Below are positions 25,781 to 34,087 of a stretch of DNA of 64,000 nucleotides, piece after piece. A model generated the notes under the pieces. It did not search any database, was not told where the DNA came from, and saw nothing but the letters and a program-made list of their open reading frames with translations. Source of the DNA: Nocardioides marmoribigeumensis (lineage in GTDB: Bacteria; Actinomycetota; Actinomycetes; Propionibacteriales; Nocardioidaceae); the NCBI RefSeq assembly GCF_031458325.1, contig NZ_JAVDYG010000001.1, positions 2,790,001 through 2,854,000 on the forward strand. Reading direction: 5' to 3'. How positions within the stretch are numbered: position 1 is the first letter of the stretch; each line of letters starts with the position of its first letter. The position numbers and the translations under genes were made by a program.

Positions 25781-26821
25781 ATGCCGCGGCCGCCGTTCGC
25801 GCGGACCCGGGCGCGGCGGCGAGAGTCGGCCATGACGAACCCACTCTTCATCCCGACCGTTCTTGATGCACCGCCGCGGACCATGCTGACTGAAGCCGAC
25901 GCCTGGCGGATCGCCGTCGCCATCGAGGCGGAACTGGCCCCGTCCACCCGCGCCATGAACGCCGGCGCCTGGCGTCAGTGGGAGCGCTGGTGCCGGGGGA
26001 GGGGCCTCGATGCGCTGCCGGCCGCGCCCGAGGCGTTGGCCGCGTACCTGACCGAGCGGGCCGAGGCCGGGCTCACCTTCGGGACCCTCGATGGCTACTG
26101 CTCCGGCATCGCACATCGGCACCACCAGGAGGGCCTGTCCGACCCGACCGCCGATGTCGTCGTACGCCGGGTGCGTCGTGGACTGCGCCGGATCATGGGC
26201 GTCGCGCCCCGCCGGCAAGCCCACCCGCTGACCGTCTCCGAACTCGCCCAGATCGTGTCCCGCATCGACACCGGCCGCCCTATCGGCATCCGCGACCGGG
26301 CGGTCATCCTGCTCGGCTACGCCTCGGCGATGAGACCTGGCGAGATCTCGGCCCTGAACATCGAAGACCTCATCACCAAACCCACCGGCATTCTCATCTC
26401 CGTCCGCCGATCCAAGACCGACCAGGACGCCCACGGCCAGCTCGTCGGCGTCGCTCGCGGCGACAACCCGCTCACCGACCCGATCCGGGCACTCGACGCC
26501 TGGCTCAAGATCCGCCCAGCGGGGCCGGGGGCACTCTTCACCCGCGTCATCTATCCCGGGTCCCTCACCACGGTGCGCATCGGAGCCCGGGCAGTCAGCC
26601 GGCTCGTCCAGCAGCGCGCCAACTCAGCTGGCTTTGACGGCATCCCGGTCACGGGTCACTCGCTGCGGGCCGGTCACGCCACGACGGCCGCTGTCAACGG
26701 TGCCCCGATCGACCGAATCGCCGCGCAGACACGGCACCGCGACCTCGGCACTCTCCTCAACCACTACATCCGACCGGCGGAGGCACTGGCGCATACGACC
26801 AGCCGCGACCTGGGTCTCTAG
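25781..26821 (+). CDS. Tyrosine recombinase (site-specific integrase)
   Basis: A 346-residue phage-type integrase. An N-terminal SAM-like core-binding domain (about 36-140) precedes the catalytic domain, with the full set of residues: R185 (SAMRPGE), K212 (RSKTD), H293-x-x-R296 (GHSLRAGH), H319 (TRHRDL) and the nucleophile Y329 (LNHYI). GGAGGG lies 9 bases before the ATG at 25781; an ATG at 25832 is the alternative. That ribosome site pairs with CCCTCC just upstream (stem 25755-25760/25766-25771), which may damp translation. It adjoins attL and is presumably the enzyme that moves this element. Confidence 0.9.
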   Translation: MPRPPFARTRARRRESAMTNPLFIPTVLDAPPRTMLTEADAWRIAVAIEAELAPSTRAMNAGAWRQWERWCRGRGLDALPAAPEALAAYLTERAEAGLTFGTLDGYCSGIAHRHHQEGLSDPTADVVVRRVRRGLRRIMGVAPRRQAHPLTVSELAQIVSRIDTGRPIGIRDRAVILLGYASAMRPGEISALNIEDLITKPTGILISVRRSKTDQDAHGQLVGVARGDNPLTDPIRALDAWLKIRPAGPGALFTRVIYPGSLTTVRIGARAVSRLVQQRANSAGFDGIPVTGHSLRAGHATTAAVNGAPIDRIAAQTRHRDLGTLLNHYIRPAEALAHTTSRDLGL

Positions 26822-26936
26822 GTACCTCCGAGCCCAGGGTGCAGGAGACGTGGGCCGACTGGCGAACGCCGAGCTCGTCCGATGCTTCCGCACGTGTCCT
26901 GGCAAGTGACGAGCAACCGTTGCTACCGAGCCTGGG

Positions 26937-27650
26937 TCAGGTCCAACCGATGGTCTCCGGGTTGCGCCACTCGGTGTCGGAGAGCTGGGCGATTCGCCAG
27001 GCGAGGGCCGCCGCTGTCGCCACCGCGAGTGCGTACTTGACGGCTGCGGCCGCCGGCACGTCGCCCGGGGCCACCACCTCGAGGACGAACGCGGTGCCGG
27101 CAAGTCCGACAACCCAGAGGGGCGCCAGTCGGCGACGGTAGAAGGCGATCGGGAGCAGGACCACAGACAGCGCGTAGGCCACGATGAGCGGCATCACGAG
27201 CAGTCCGATCGCCGCGTCGCTGTTGATGCTGTCGAGAGTCTCGAGCGCCGCTGCGCGGCTTGGTGACGCGTCCACGATCTTGATCGTGATGAGAGAGAAG
27301 GTCGCGTAGGCGACATGGCCGAGAGCGCCCATCACCCCGAAGAGGGCGGCAGCCCAGGCGAGGCGCCTCCCGCGGCCGCGGACGACACGTGCGGCACCGA
27401 TCACCCCAACGACGAGCAGGATGGATGAGATGGTGATTACGACGGCCTCGACCGTCAGGCGCCCGGGGGCGGACGACGCCGCGTCGTACAGGCCAGCTGC
27501 CTGCCCGTCGTTCGGCGGCGCGATGAGCCCGCCGATGCCGATCAGCGCGGCTGTGCCGGCGAGCGCCGCTGCCGTGACCATGCGATGGGTGGGCGAGGCG
27601 TCTGCGTCGACGCGGCTCGTTCGGGACAACACCTGGGGTTCGTTCAGCAT
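26937..27650 (-). CDS. Multi-spanning membrane protein, element cargo
   Basis: A 237-residue integral membrane protein with about six helices (near 24-44, 66-90, 98-123, 145-170, 178-193 and 200-220), a charged loop PSRAAALETLDSINSD and no recognisable catalytic motif. On its strand GAGGAG lies about 9 bases before the ATG at 27650, which I chose because translation upstream of it is not protein-like. It is divergent from the histidine kinase gene with 189 bases between, so the two-component system could control it. Family not identified; a DUF4386-like protein is possible. Confidence 0.75.
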   Translation of the reverse strand: MLNEPQVLSRTSRVDADASPTHRMVTAAALAGTAALIGIGGLIAPPNDGQAAGLYDAASSAPGRLTVEAVVITISSILLVVGVIGAARVVRGRGRRLAWAAALFGVMGALGHVAYATFSLITIKIVDASPSRAAALETLDSINSDAAIGLLVMPLIVAYALSVVLLPIAFYRRRLAPLWVVGLAGTAFVLEVVAPGDVPAAAAVKYALAVATAAALAWRIAQLSDTEWRNPETIGWT

Positions 27651-27839
27651 CGGAGTGGCTCCTCGTTGACGGGATCTGACCTGACAAGTCCAGCCGTCAT
27701 CGCCGGCTCGCGCGTCGGTCTGAGAGGCGGTTCCGCTAGCTCGTGGCTTCAAGGATCGCGGAGCCGGTTCCACCCGCAGGTTGAGGGAACTCGCCGCAAG
27801 GTGGATGCCGCCCGCGGCGGTGTCTGGCACGCTGGCCCA

Positions 27840-29015
27840 ATGTCGCGGGGCGGTCGTGGGCTCGACGTTCGCTCGGTCACATCTGCGGTCCGGACGATGG
27901 GTGTGGACCGTCGAGAGGATGTCCTGCTGGCGGTCATCCTCGGACTCGCTGGTCTGGTCGAGGTGGCGCTCGGGGCGGTCCCCGGCCACGCGCTGGTTGC
28001 GAGCCTGTCCCTGCTGGTCATGACCGCTGCGCTGATGGTGCGGCGGCTTCGTCCCCGGCTGTGTCTCGTGCTCGTCCTGCTGGCGCTGATCGTCCAGTCG
28101 CTCCTTGGTGTCCCTGTCAACGCTCAACTGATGACGATGCCGTTCGTCCTGGCCGCCGCGTACTCGGTCGGGGCGCACCTAGATCGGAGGGCCTCGGCGA
28201 TCGGTCTCGCGATCGGTGCCACGCTGATCTCGGTTGCGATCGCGGCCGCGGGCACGGGTGGCTCCGACTATGGCTTCGGGCTGTTCCTCGTCACGGGCCC
28301 CTGGATCGCCGGTGCTCTGGTGTACGCCCGGTCCGCCGCCGAGGCGGAGGCGGTTGCCGGCGCCCGGAGCCGGGCCAGACAGGCGGCCGACGACGAACGA
28401 GAGCGCATCGCGCGCGAGCTTCACGACATCGTGTCCCACGGCCTCTCCGCGATGGTCGTGCAGGCCGCCGCGGCCGCAGAGCTGATCGACCGGTCGCCCG
28501 AGGCTGCTCGCAAGGCCATGCACGAGGTGCAGGCAACAGGCGCCGACGCGATGAGCGAGATGCGTCACATGTTGGGGCTGATGCGTGGGGGCGACTCTGC
28601 CGGACGCCGACCGCAACCGGCCCTCGAGGACGTGCAGGAGCTCATCGAGGCCGAGCGGGCCGCAGGTCGCTCGGTGACCCTGACCGTCCAGGGGACACCG
28701 CGTGAGCTGCCGCGCGGCCTGGGTCTCTCGGTCTTCCGGATCGTCCAGGAGTCACTCACCAACGTGCGCAAGCATGCGAGCGCGAGCCGTTGCGAGGTCT
28801 CCATCACCTACACCCCCGTCGCACTCGAGGTCGAGGTCGTCGACGACGGATTCGGTGGGGCTCAGCGCCCGGAGAGCCCTGGGTTCGGAATCGTCGGGAT
28901 GTGCGAGCGTGCCCGGCTGTATGGCGGGGACCTCGAAGCCGGACCACGCTCGCCGGGTGGCGGCTGGGTCGTCCGGGCCCGGTTCCCGATGGAGCATCAC
29001 GTGGTCGAGTCATGA
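27840..29015 (+). CDS. Sensor histidine kinase, NarL-type (HisKA_3)
   Basis: A 391-residue membrane sensor with four or five helices (about 26-46, 50-66, 74-92, 100-113, 118-140, 145-162) and almost no outer domain. A coiled linker leads to the HisKA_3 dimerisation region with phospho-accepting H195 (RELHDIVSHGLSAM). The HATPase domain has NVRKHA, VDDGFGG and GFGIVGMCERA boxes. The ATG at 27840 lacks a ribosome site, so either translation is leaderless or the ATG at 27897 is used. It overlaps the regulator gene by four bases. With so little outside the membrane, it may sense lipid or envelope stress, like LiaS/DesK types. Confidence 0.9.
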   Translation: MSRGGRGLDVRSVTSAVRTMGVDRREDVLLAVILGLAGLVEVALGAVPGHALVASLSLLVMTAALMVRRLRPRLCLVLVLLALIVQSLLGVPVNAQLMTMPFVLAAAYSVGAHLDRRASAIGLAIGATLISVAIAAAGTGGSDYGFGLFLVTGPWIAGALVYARSAAEAEAVAGARSRARQAADDERERIARELHDIVSHGLSAMVVQAAAAAELIDRSPEAARKAMHEVQATGADAMSEMRHMLGLMRGGDSAGRRPQPALEDVQELIEAERAAGRSVTLTVQGTPRELPRGLGLSVFRIVQESLTNVRKHASASRCEVSITYTPVALEVEVVDDGFGGAQRPESPGFGIVGMCERARLYGGDLEAGPRSPGGGWVVRARFPMEHHVVES

Positions 29016-29680
29016 TCCGAGTACTCGTGGTGGATGATCAGGCACTGGTGCGTGACGGGTTCCGAGCGATCCTGGAGTCTCAACCGGACTGCGAGGTCGT
29101 GGGCGCGGCGGAGGATGGAATCGATGCCGTCGAGCAGACCCTTCGGTTGGCTCCGGACGTCGTCCTGATGGACATCAGGATGCCGCGGCTCGACGGCGTC
29201 GAGGCAGCTCGCCGGATCTGCTCCGACAAGCGCTGGACCGGACGGGTCATCGTGCTGACGACGTACGGAGACGATGAGAACGTCTGGGACGCCTTCCACG
29301 CAGGCGCCTCGGGCTTCCTCCTGAAGACCACCACTGCCGGCGACCTCGTGCAAGGCGTACGGTCCGTCGCCGCGGGCACGGAGCTCCTCGCCCCCGAGGT
29401 GACCCGGCGGCTGGTGCGCCAGTTCATGTCGAAGCCACGCCCCGGTGAGGCGGCACCTGGAATCGCTGAGCTCAGCGAGCGGGAACGGCAGGTCCTTGGG
29501 CACCTGGCCCGCGGTCGTTCGAACGCCGACATCGCCCGCGCGATGTTCGTGTCCGAAGCAACGGTGAAAACACACATCAACCGGCTCTTCGCCAAGCTGG
29601 AAGTGCGTGACCGCGTGCAAGCGGTGATCTTCGCCTACGAGTCCGGATTCGTGTCCCCTGGGCCACGTGCCGAGCAATAG
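29012..29680 (+). CDS. NarL/FixJ-type response regulator
   Basis: A 222-residue DNA-binding regulator. The receiver domain has acidic D8/D9, phospho-acceptor D54 (VLMDIRMP), the Thr of VLTTYG and the Lys of FLLKT. The C-terminal LuxR-type helix-turn-helix is LSERERQVLGHLARGRSN...SEATVKTHINRLFAKL. It is translationally coupled to the kinase (ATGA overlap), which fixes the pair. The nearest candidate target is the divergent membrane protein gene of the same element. Confidence 0.93.
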   Translation: MIRVLVVDDQALVRDGFRAILESQPDCEVVGAAEDGIDAVEQTLRLAPDVVLMDIRMPRLDGVEAARRICSDKRWTGRVIVLTTYGDDENVWDAFHAGASGFLLKTTTAGDLVQGVRSVAAGTELLAPEVTRRLVRQFMSKPRPGEAAPGIAELSERERQVLGHLARGRSNADIARAMFVSEATVKTHINRLFAKLEVRDRVQAVIFAYESGFVSPGPRAEQ

Positions 29681-29894
29681 CGGGGAAGTGCAGCGTCATG
29701 TGGGCGAAGCGAGCCGATGCTGCGGGCCGCAGCGGGACTTGATTGCCCTCCCCTTACCCTCCGGAATCTGTCGACCTGAGCCGGTACCGATCGGGTACGC
29801 TCGGAATCGTTCGAGACAGCGGACACCGCGACAACACAAGCGATTCGGCTGTTTCCCGCAACGTTCGGTAGCACTCGGAACGCCCTGTGCGACT
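29681..29894. other. Right end of the integrated element, no gene seen
   Basis: These 214 bases between the response regulator stop and the right repeat are lower in GC than the surroundings. I see no coding sequence; the minus-strand frame across it that reads VAGAGFEPATSG at the right repeat is a translation artefact of the tRNA end. Arm-type integrase sites or an excisionase site could lie here but are not recognisable by eye. Confidence 0.6.
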
Positions 29895-29929
29895 CCAGAG
29901 GTCGCAGGTTCAAATCCTGCCCCCGCTAC
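29895..29929 (+). repeat. Right attachment site (attR)
   Basis: A perfect 35-bp copy of 25650-25684, the tRNA-fMet 3' end, without the 5' half of the tRNA. It marks where the chromosome resumes. The natural downstream hairpin begins 7 bases later. Confidence 0.9.
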
Positions 29930-29936
29930 AAGATGT

Positions 29937-29970
29937 GAGAGGCCCGCACAAGTCACTGTGCGGGCCTCTC
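29937..29970 (+). terminator. Displaced original terminator of tRNA-fMet
   Basis: Perfect 14-bp arms (GAGAGGCCCGCACA at 29937-29950 and TGTGCGGGCCTCTC at 29957-29970) around a 6-base loop. In the chromosome without the element this hairpin would start 7-8 bases after the tRNA, so it is most simply the original tRNA terminator. It now insulates the element from the cobalamin genes. Confidence 0.8.
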
Positions 29971-30046
29971 GCTCGTCCGCAACCATTCGCGCGTTCGTTC
30001 CGCGGGCGGCGTGCGACGATCCGATGTCGAGCGCTACTGTGACGAT

Positions 30047-30209
30047 GCCAGTCGTGCTCCACTCGTGGAGTCAGGGAACCCGGTGAGACTCCGGGACTGA
30101 CGCGCAGCGGTGAGGGTGACGGCCGGAGCACGTCAGCGATGGCAGCCACTGGGAACTCCCTGGGAAGGCGCTCCGGGCCGAACGATCCCGAGTCCGAAGA
30201 CCTGCTGGC
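30047..30209 (+). promoter_or_regulatory. Cobalamin riboswitch 1, ahead of cobG
   Basis: Conserved adenosylcobalamin aptamer parts appear in order: GGGAACCCGGTGAGACTCC (30074-30092), GACGCGCAGCGGTGA, GCCACTGGGAACTCCCTGG with GGGAAGG, and the B12 box AGTCCGAAGACCTGC (30191-30205). GCCAG (30047-30051) and CTGGC (30205-30209) close the outer stem. Downstream, GGACCC/GGGTCC (30240-30245/30253-30258) forms a hairpin just before the AAGG ribosome site of cobG, a likely expression platform. High cobalamin should turn the cobGHIJM-bluB unit off. Confidence 0.92.
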
Positions 30210-30277
30210 CCTAGCGGCGCCAGCCGCCAGGTCACAGACGGACCCCGCGACAGGGTCCCGGACCCGAAGGCGTTCCC

Positions 30278-31120
30278 GTGACGAGCACCCGCAACCGGCG
30301 CGACCAGTGCCCCGGCGTGCTCCGCCCGTGGCCGGCGGACGACGGGCTCCTCGTGCGCCTGCGGCTGGTCGGCGGGCGGCTGCCCGTGGCCGACCTGCTC
30401 TCCCTGCTCGACGTGGCCGAGAGGTACGGCGACGGGCGGGTCCACGTGACCGGCCGGGCCAACCTCCAGGTCCGCGCGTTCCCCGGCGCGGACGGACGGC
30501 TGACGGACGAGGCGCTCGGCGCGCTGCGCTCCACCGGCCTCGTGCCGAGCCTGACCCACGACCTCGTGCGCAACGTCATGGTCTCGCCGCAGACCGGTCT
30601 CGCCGGTGGGCGTGCGGACCTGCGGCCCGTGGCCGCGCGCCTCGACCGCGAGCTGCAGTCGGAGGCCTCCCTGTCGACGCTGCCGGGACGCTTCCTCTTC
30701 GTCCTCGACGACGGTCGCGGGGACCTGCTCGACCGGCCGTGCGACCTGGGCCTCGTGGCGCTGACCGACCGGCTCGCCCAGCTTCGGGTGGGACCGCGAT
30801 GGGGCGAGGTGGTCGACCTGGACGGGGCCAGCGGGCACCTTCTCGCCCGGGCACGGGAGTTCCAGGAGGCACGGGGGGACGGGCCGGGGGCCCCGTGGCA
30901 CGTCGCCGAGCTGTCAGCGCCGCTCGGGCGGCCGGCGGCACCCGACCCACGCCTCCCGTCGCCCGCACCGCCCCTGCCCTTCGGTGCGGTGCCCGGCGGC
31001 ACGCACCGCCCGTGGCCCGAGTCCGGGCTGAGCCGAACCGACCTGCCGGCACTGCCCGGCGGCACCGACCTCGTCGTGACGCCGTGGCACGGCGTCCTCG
31101 TCCCAGGAGCACCGCGATGA
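30278..31120 (+). CDS. cobG: CobG-like precorrin-3B synthase, C-terminally short
   Basis: A 280-residue protein matching the N-terminal two thirds of CobG, the oxygen-dependent monooxygenase that makes precorrin-3B. It has the ferredoxin-like half domain of nitrite/sulfite reductases (VHVTGRANLQVRAFPG, about 60-75), then VRNVMVSPQTGLAGGRAD and FLFVLDDGRGD, and it ends at VVTPWHGVLVPGAPR. In the family as I know it, about 80-90 residues carrying the 4Fe-4S/siroheme cysteines follow this TPW segment; here a stop comes instead and cobH begins. Only two cysteines (11 and about 154) remain. The GTG start has GAAGG upstream. It may be inactive or need a partner. Confidence 0.85.
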   Translation: MTSTRNRRDQCPGVLRPWPADDGLLVRLRLVGGRLPVADLLSLLDVAERYGDGRVHVTGRANLQVRAFPGADGRLTDEALGALRSTGLVPSLTHDLVRNVMVSPQTGLAGGRADLRPVAARLDRELQSEASLSTLPGRFLFVLDDGRGDLLDRPCDLGLVALTDRLAQLRVGPRWGEVVDLDGASGHLLARAREFQEARGDGPGAPWHVAELSAPLGRPAAPDPRLPSPAPPLPFGAVPGGTHRPWPESGLSRTDLPALPGGTDLVVTPWHGVLVPGAPR

Positions 31121-31818
31121 CCGAGCTGACCGAGCCGACCCCGCTGACCGCACCGACCGGGCTCCGCCGTCCACCCCAGCGCTACGAGTACGTCGACCGC
31201 GGTACGGCGATCTACGTCGACTCCTTCGCCACGATCCGCCGCGAGGCCGACCTGAGGGGCGTGCCGGCCCAGGCCGAGAAGCTCGCCGTGCGGATGATCC
31301 ACGGCAGCGGGCAGGTGGACCTCGCGCGGGACCTGGTCATCCACCCCGGTCTCGTCGGCGCGGCCCGCGAGGCGTTGGAGGCCGGCGCCCCGATCCTCTG
31401 CGACGCGACGATGGTTGCGACCGGCGTCACGCGCAGCCGCCTGCCGCGCGACAACGACGTGGTCTGCCTGCTCAACGACCCCCGCGTCCCCGATCTCGCC
31501 TCAGCCTGGGGCACGACGCGGACCGCGGCCGCGGTGTCGTTGTGGGAGCCCGACCTCGACGGAGCGGTGGTCGCGATCGGCAACGCCCCGACCGCGCTGT
31601 TCCACCTGCTCGAGCTGCTGCTGGACGGGGGACCTCGGCCGGCAGCGGTGGTCGGCTGTCCCGTCGGGTTCATCGGGGCGGCGGAGTCCAAGCAGGCGCT
31701 GGTCGACCTCGCTGACCAGCACGGCATCGACGTCCCCTACGTCACCGTGCGCGGCCGCCGCGGGGGCTCCGCGATGACCTCGTCCGCCCTCAACGCCCTG
31801 GCCCAGGAGGTCGAGTGA
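31117..31818 (+). CDS. cobH: Precorrin-8X methylmutase CobH
   Basis: A 233-residue cytosolic enzyme that moves the C11 methyl group to C12 of precorrin-8X, giving hydrogenobyrinate. The motif VRMIHGSGQVDLA carries the catalytic His (H62), and ATMVATGVTRSRLP and VGCPVGFIGAAESK are family signatures. The N-terminus has a Thr/Pro-rich extension of about 18 residues. It overlaps cobG and cobIJ by four bases each. Confidence 0.95.
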   Translation: MTELTEPTPLTAPTGLRRPPQRYEYVDRGTAIYVDSFATIRREADLRGVPAQAEKLAVRMIHGSGQVDLARDLVIHPGLVGAAREALEAGAPILCDATMVATGVTRSRLPRDNDVVCLLNDPRVPDLASAWGTTRTAAAVSLWEPDLDGAVVAIGNAPTALFHLLELLLDGGPRPAAVVGCPVGFIGAAESKQALVDLADQHGIDVPYVTVRGRRGGSAMTSSALNALAQEVE

Positions 31819-33332
31819 CCGGCCGCTTCACCGTCGTGGGCATCGGCCCCGGCGACCCCGAGCTCGTCACCATCAAGGCGGCCCGCCTCATCGGCGCCGC
31901 CGACGTCGTGGCCTTCCACGCCGGCGTCCGCAAGGAGTCGCACGCGCGGCGCATCGCCGCCGACCTGTTCCCGCCGGGCGTGGTGGAGGAGGAGCTGCGC
32001 TACCCCGTCACCACCGGCACGACCGACCACCCCGGCGGCTACGTCGGCGCGATGACCGACTTCTACGCCGCCTGCGAGGACCGGCTCGCCGCGCACCTCG
32101 ACGAGGGCCGCGACGTCGTGCTCCTCGCCGAGGGCGACCCGCTGTTCTACGGGTCGTCGATGTATCTCCTCGACCGCTTCAAGGAGGTCTACGACACCTC
32201 GGTGGTGCCCGGCGTCCCCGCCTTCGCGGCGGCGACCGCCGCGCTGGCGCAGCCCCTGGTGCGGCAGACCGACGTGCTCACCGTGCTGCCCGGCACGCTG
32301 CCCGGGCCCGAGCTCGCGCGACGCCTGGCCGACACCGACGCCGCGGTGATCATGAAGCTCGGCCGCACCTTCCCCGTCGTACTGTCGGCGCTCGAGGAGG
32401 CCGGCCGGCTCGAGGGGGCGTGGTACGTCGAGCGTGCGTCCCAGCCCGAGGAGCACTGGGTGCCGGTCAGCGAGGTCGACCCCGGGTCGGTGCCGTACTT
32501 CTCCCTCGTCGTGGTGCCGGGCGACACCGCCCGAGTGGCGACCGCCGACCGGATGCGGACGATCGCGGGGCCGAGCCCCGTCCCGGCCACCAGCGACACC
32601 GCCGCGGCCGAGCTCCTCGTCGTGGGCCTCGGTCCCGGCCCCGACCACTGGCTGACCCCGGAGGCGTCGGCGGTCCTCGCCGAGGTCGACCACGTCGTCG
32701 GCTACGCGCCGTACGTCGCCCGCGTGCCGCAGCGTGCGGGGCTGACCCGGCACGCGTCGGGCAACACCGTCGAGGTCGAGCGGGCGCGCGTCGCCCTCGA
32801 CCTGGCCCGCGCCGGCGAGCGCGTGGCCGTCGTGTCCGGCGGCGACGCCGGTGTCTTCGGCATGGCCGCCGCGGTGTTCGAGGCCGCCGAGGACCCGGCG
32901 TACGCCGACGTGGCCGTCCACGTCATCCCGGGCGTCAGCGCGGTGCAGGCCGTGGCCGCGCGAGCGGGTGCGCCGATCGGCGCGGACTTCGCGGTGCTGA
33001 GCCTCTCGGACCGGCTCAAGCCGTGGGAGGTCGTCGAGCGACGGCTGCGCGCCGTGGCCGAGGCTGACCTCGTGCTCGCGGTCTACAACCCCGCGTCGCG
33101 CTCGCGCACCGAGCAGGTCGCCCGTGCGCAGGAGGTGCTGCTCGAGCACCGCAAGCGCGAGACCGTCGTCGTCGTGGGGCGCGACGTCGGCCGTGCCGAG
33201 GAATCGCTGCTCGTCACCACCCTGGGCGAGCTCGTCCCGTCGAGCATCGACATGAAGTGCCTGCTGATCGTCGGCGCCGAGAGCACCCGCGTCGGCCCGG
33301 CGGGCGTGTGGACCCCGAGGTTCGTCCGGTGA
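31815..33332 (+). CDS. cobIJ: CobI-CobJ fusion: precorrin-2 C20- and precorrin-3B C17-methyltransferase
   Basis: A 505-residue fusion of two SAM-dependent methyltransferases of the corrin ring pathway. The CobI part (about 1-235) opens FTVVGIGPGDPELVTIKA and has LLAEGDPLFYGSS. The CobJ part (about 260-505) opens LLVVGLGPGPDHWLTPEA and has VVSGGDAGVFGMA and LVLAVYNPASRSR. The fusion is common in actinobacteria. Its two reactions flank the CobG step, so the fusion would hold both sides of that step in one protein. GTG start, coupled to both neighbours. Confidence 0.95.
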   Translation: MTGRFTVVGIGPGDPELVTIKAARLIGAADVVAFHAGVRKESHARRIAADLFPPGVVEEELRYPVTTGTTDHPGGYVGAMTDFYAACEDRLAAHLDEGRDVVLLAEGDPLFYGSSMYLLDRFKEVYDTSVVPGVPAFAAATAALAQPLVRQTDVLTVLPGTLPGPELARRLADTDAAVIMKLGRTFPVVLSALEEAGRLEGAWYVERASQPEEHWVPVSEVDPGSVPYFSLVVVPGDTARVATADRMRTIAGPSPVPATSDTAAAELLVVGLGPGPDHWLTPEASAVLAEVDHVVGYAPYVARVPQRAGLTRHASGNTVEVERARVALDLARAGERVAVVSGGDAGVFGMAAAVFEAAEDPAYADVAVHVIPGVSAVQAVAARAGAPIGADFAVLSLSDRLKPWEVVERRLRAVAEADLVLAVYNPASRSRTEQVARAQEVLLEHRKRETVVVVGRDVGRAEESLLVTTLGELVPSSIDMKCLLIVGAESTRVGPAGVWTPRFVR

Positions 33333-34087
33333 CGGTCCACTTCGTCGGCGCCGGACCCGGTGCGGCCGACCTGCTCACCGTGCGCGCCACGCGTCTGCTC
33401 GGCGCGGCGGACGTCGTGCTCTTCCCCGGCACCTACCTCGACCCCGACGTGCTGTCGCACGTCAGTCCGGCAGCCGAGCTGGTCGACACCCAGGACCTCG
33501 ACCTGGACCGGATCACCGACCGGGTCGTCACCGCCCACCGTGCGGGCCAGGACGTCGTCCGGCTCGCCTCGGGCGACCTCTCGGTCTACTCCGCGCTGTC
33601 CGAGCAGACCCGCCGGCTCGACGAGGCGGGCGTCCCGTGGGACGTGACGCCCGGCGTCCCGGCGTACGCCGCTGCTGCCGCGCTGGTCGGGCGCGAGCTG
33701 ACCGTCCCGCTCGTCGCGCAGTCGGTGGTGCTGACGCGCACGCAGGCGCGCTCGACCGCGATGCCGGCGACCGAGCAGCTGGCCGCGTTCGCCGCGACCC
33801 GCGCGACCCTCGTGCTGCACCTCGCGATCACGCGCACCCGCTCGCTCATGGCGGAGCTGGAGCCGGACTACGGGCCCGACTGCCCGGTCGTCGTGGTGCA
33901 CCGCGCGAGCCAGCCCGAGGAGCTGGTGCTCCGCGGGACCGTCGCCACCATCGCGGACGCGGTCGAGGAGGCGGGCCTGCGCCAGGCGGCGGTGGTCATG
34001 GTGGGGCGCGCGCTCGACCCGTGCGGTGCGGGGGAGTCGCACCTCTACGACCCCCGGCGCGACCGGGAGCATCGGCATGACTCCTGA
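33329..34087 (+). CDS. cobM: Precorrin-4 C11-methyltransferase CobM
   Basis: A 252-residue SAM-dependent methyltransferase (VHFVGAGPGAADLLTVRA; RLASGDLSVYSALSEQ; PGVPAYAAAAALVGRELTVP). It methylates C11 of precorrin-4. The GTG start overlaps the cobIJ stop. The C-terminal SHLYDPRRDREHRHDS overlaps the start of bluB by 11 bases, the largest same-strand overlap in the window. Confidence 0.95.
   Translation: MTVHFVGAGPGAADLLTVRATRLLGAADVVLFPGTYLDPDVLSHVSPAAELVDTQDLDLDRITDRVVTAHRAGQDVVRLASGDLSVYSALSEQTRRLDEAGVPWDVTPGVPAYAAAAALVGRELTVPLVAQSVVLTRTQARSTAMPATEQLAAFAATRATLVLHLAITRTRSLMAELEPDYGPDCPVVVVHRASQPEELVLRGTVATIADAVEEAGLRQAAVVMVGRALDPCGAGESHLYDPRRDREHRHDS

Larger units (their letters stand above)
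25650..29929. mobile_element. Small integrated element in tRNA-fMet
   Basis: About 4.2 kb between two perfect 35-bp direct repeats, the first being the 3' part of tRNA-fMet. It holds a tyrosine recombinase next to the tRNA, a membrane protein on the other strand and a histidine kinase/response regulator pair. No replication, transfer or phage structural gene is visible, so it is either a very small island that needs help from elsewhere or the reduced remnant of a larger one. Parts of it have visibly lower GC than the flanks. Confidence 0.88.

Noticed and set aside
25643-26434. Minus-strand frame beginning near the tRNA whose end reads LVAGAGFEPATSGL
   Set aside because: This peptide is the well-known artefact of translating a tRNA 3' end in reverse; the frame is antisense to the integrase. 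The same artefact occurs at 29696-29986 over the right repeat.
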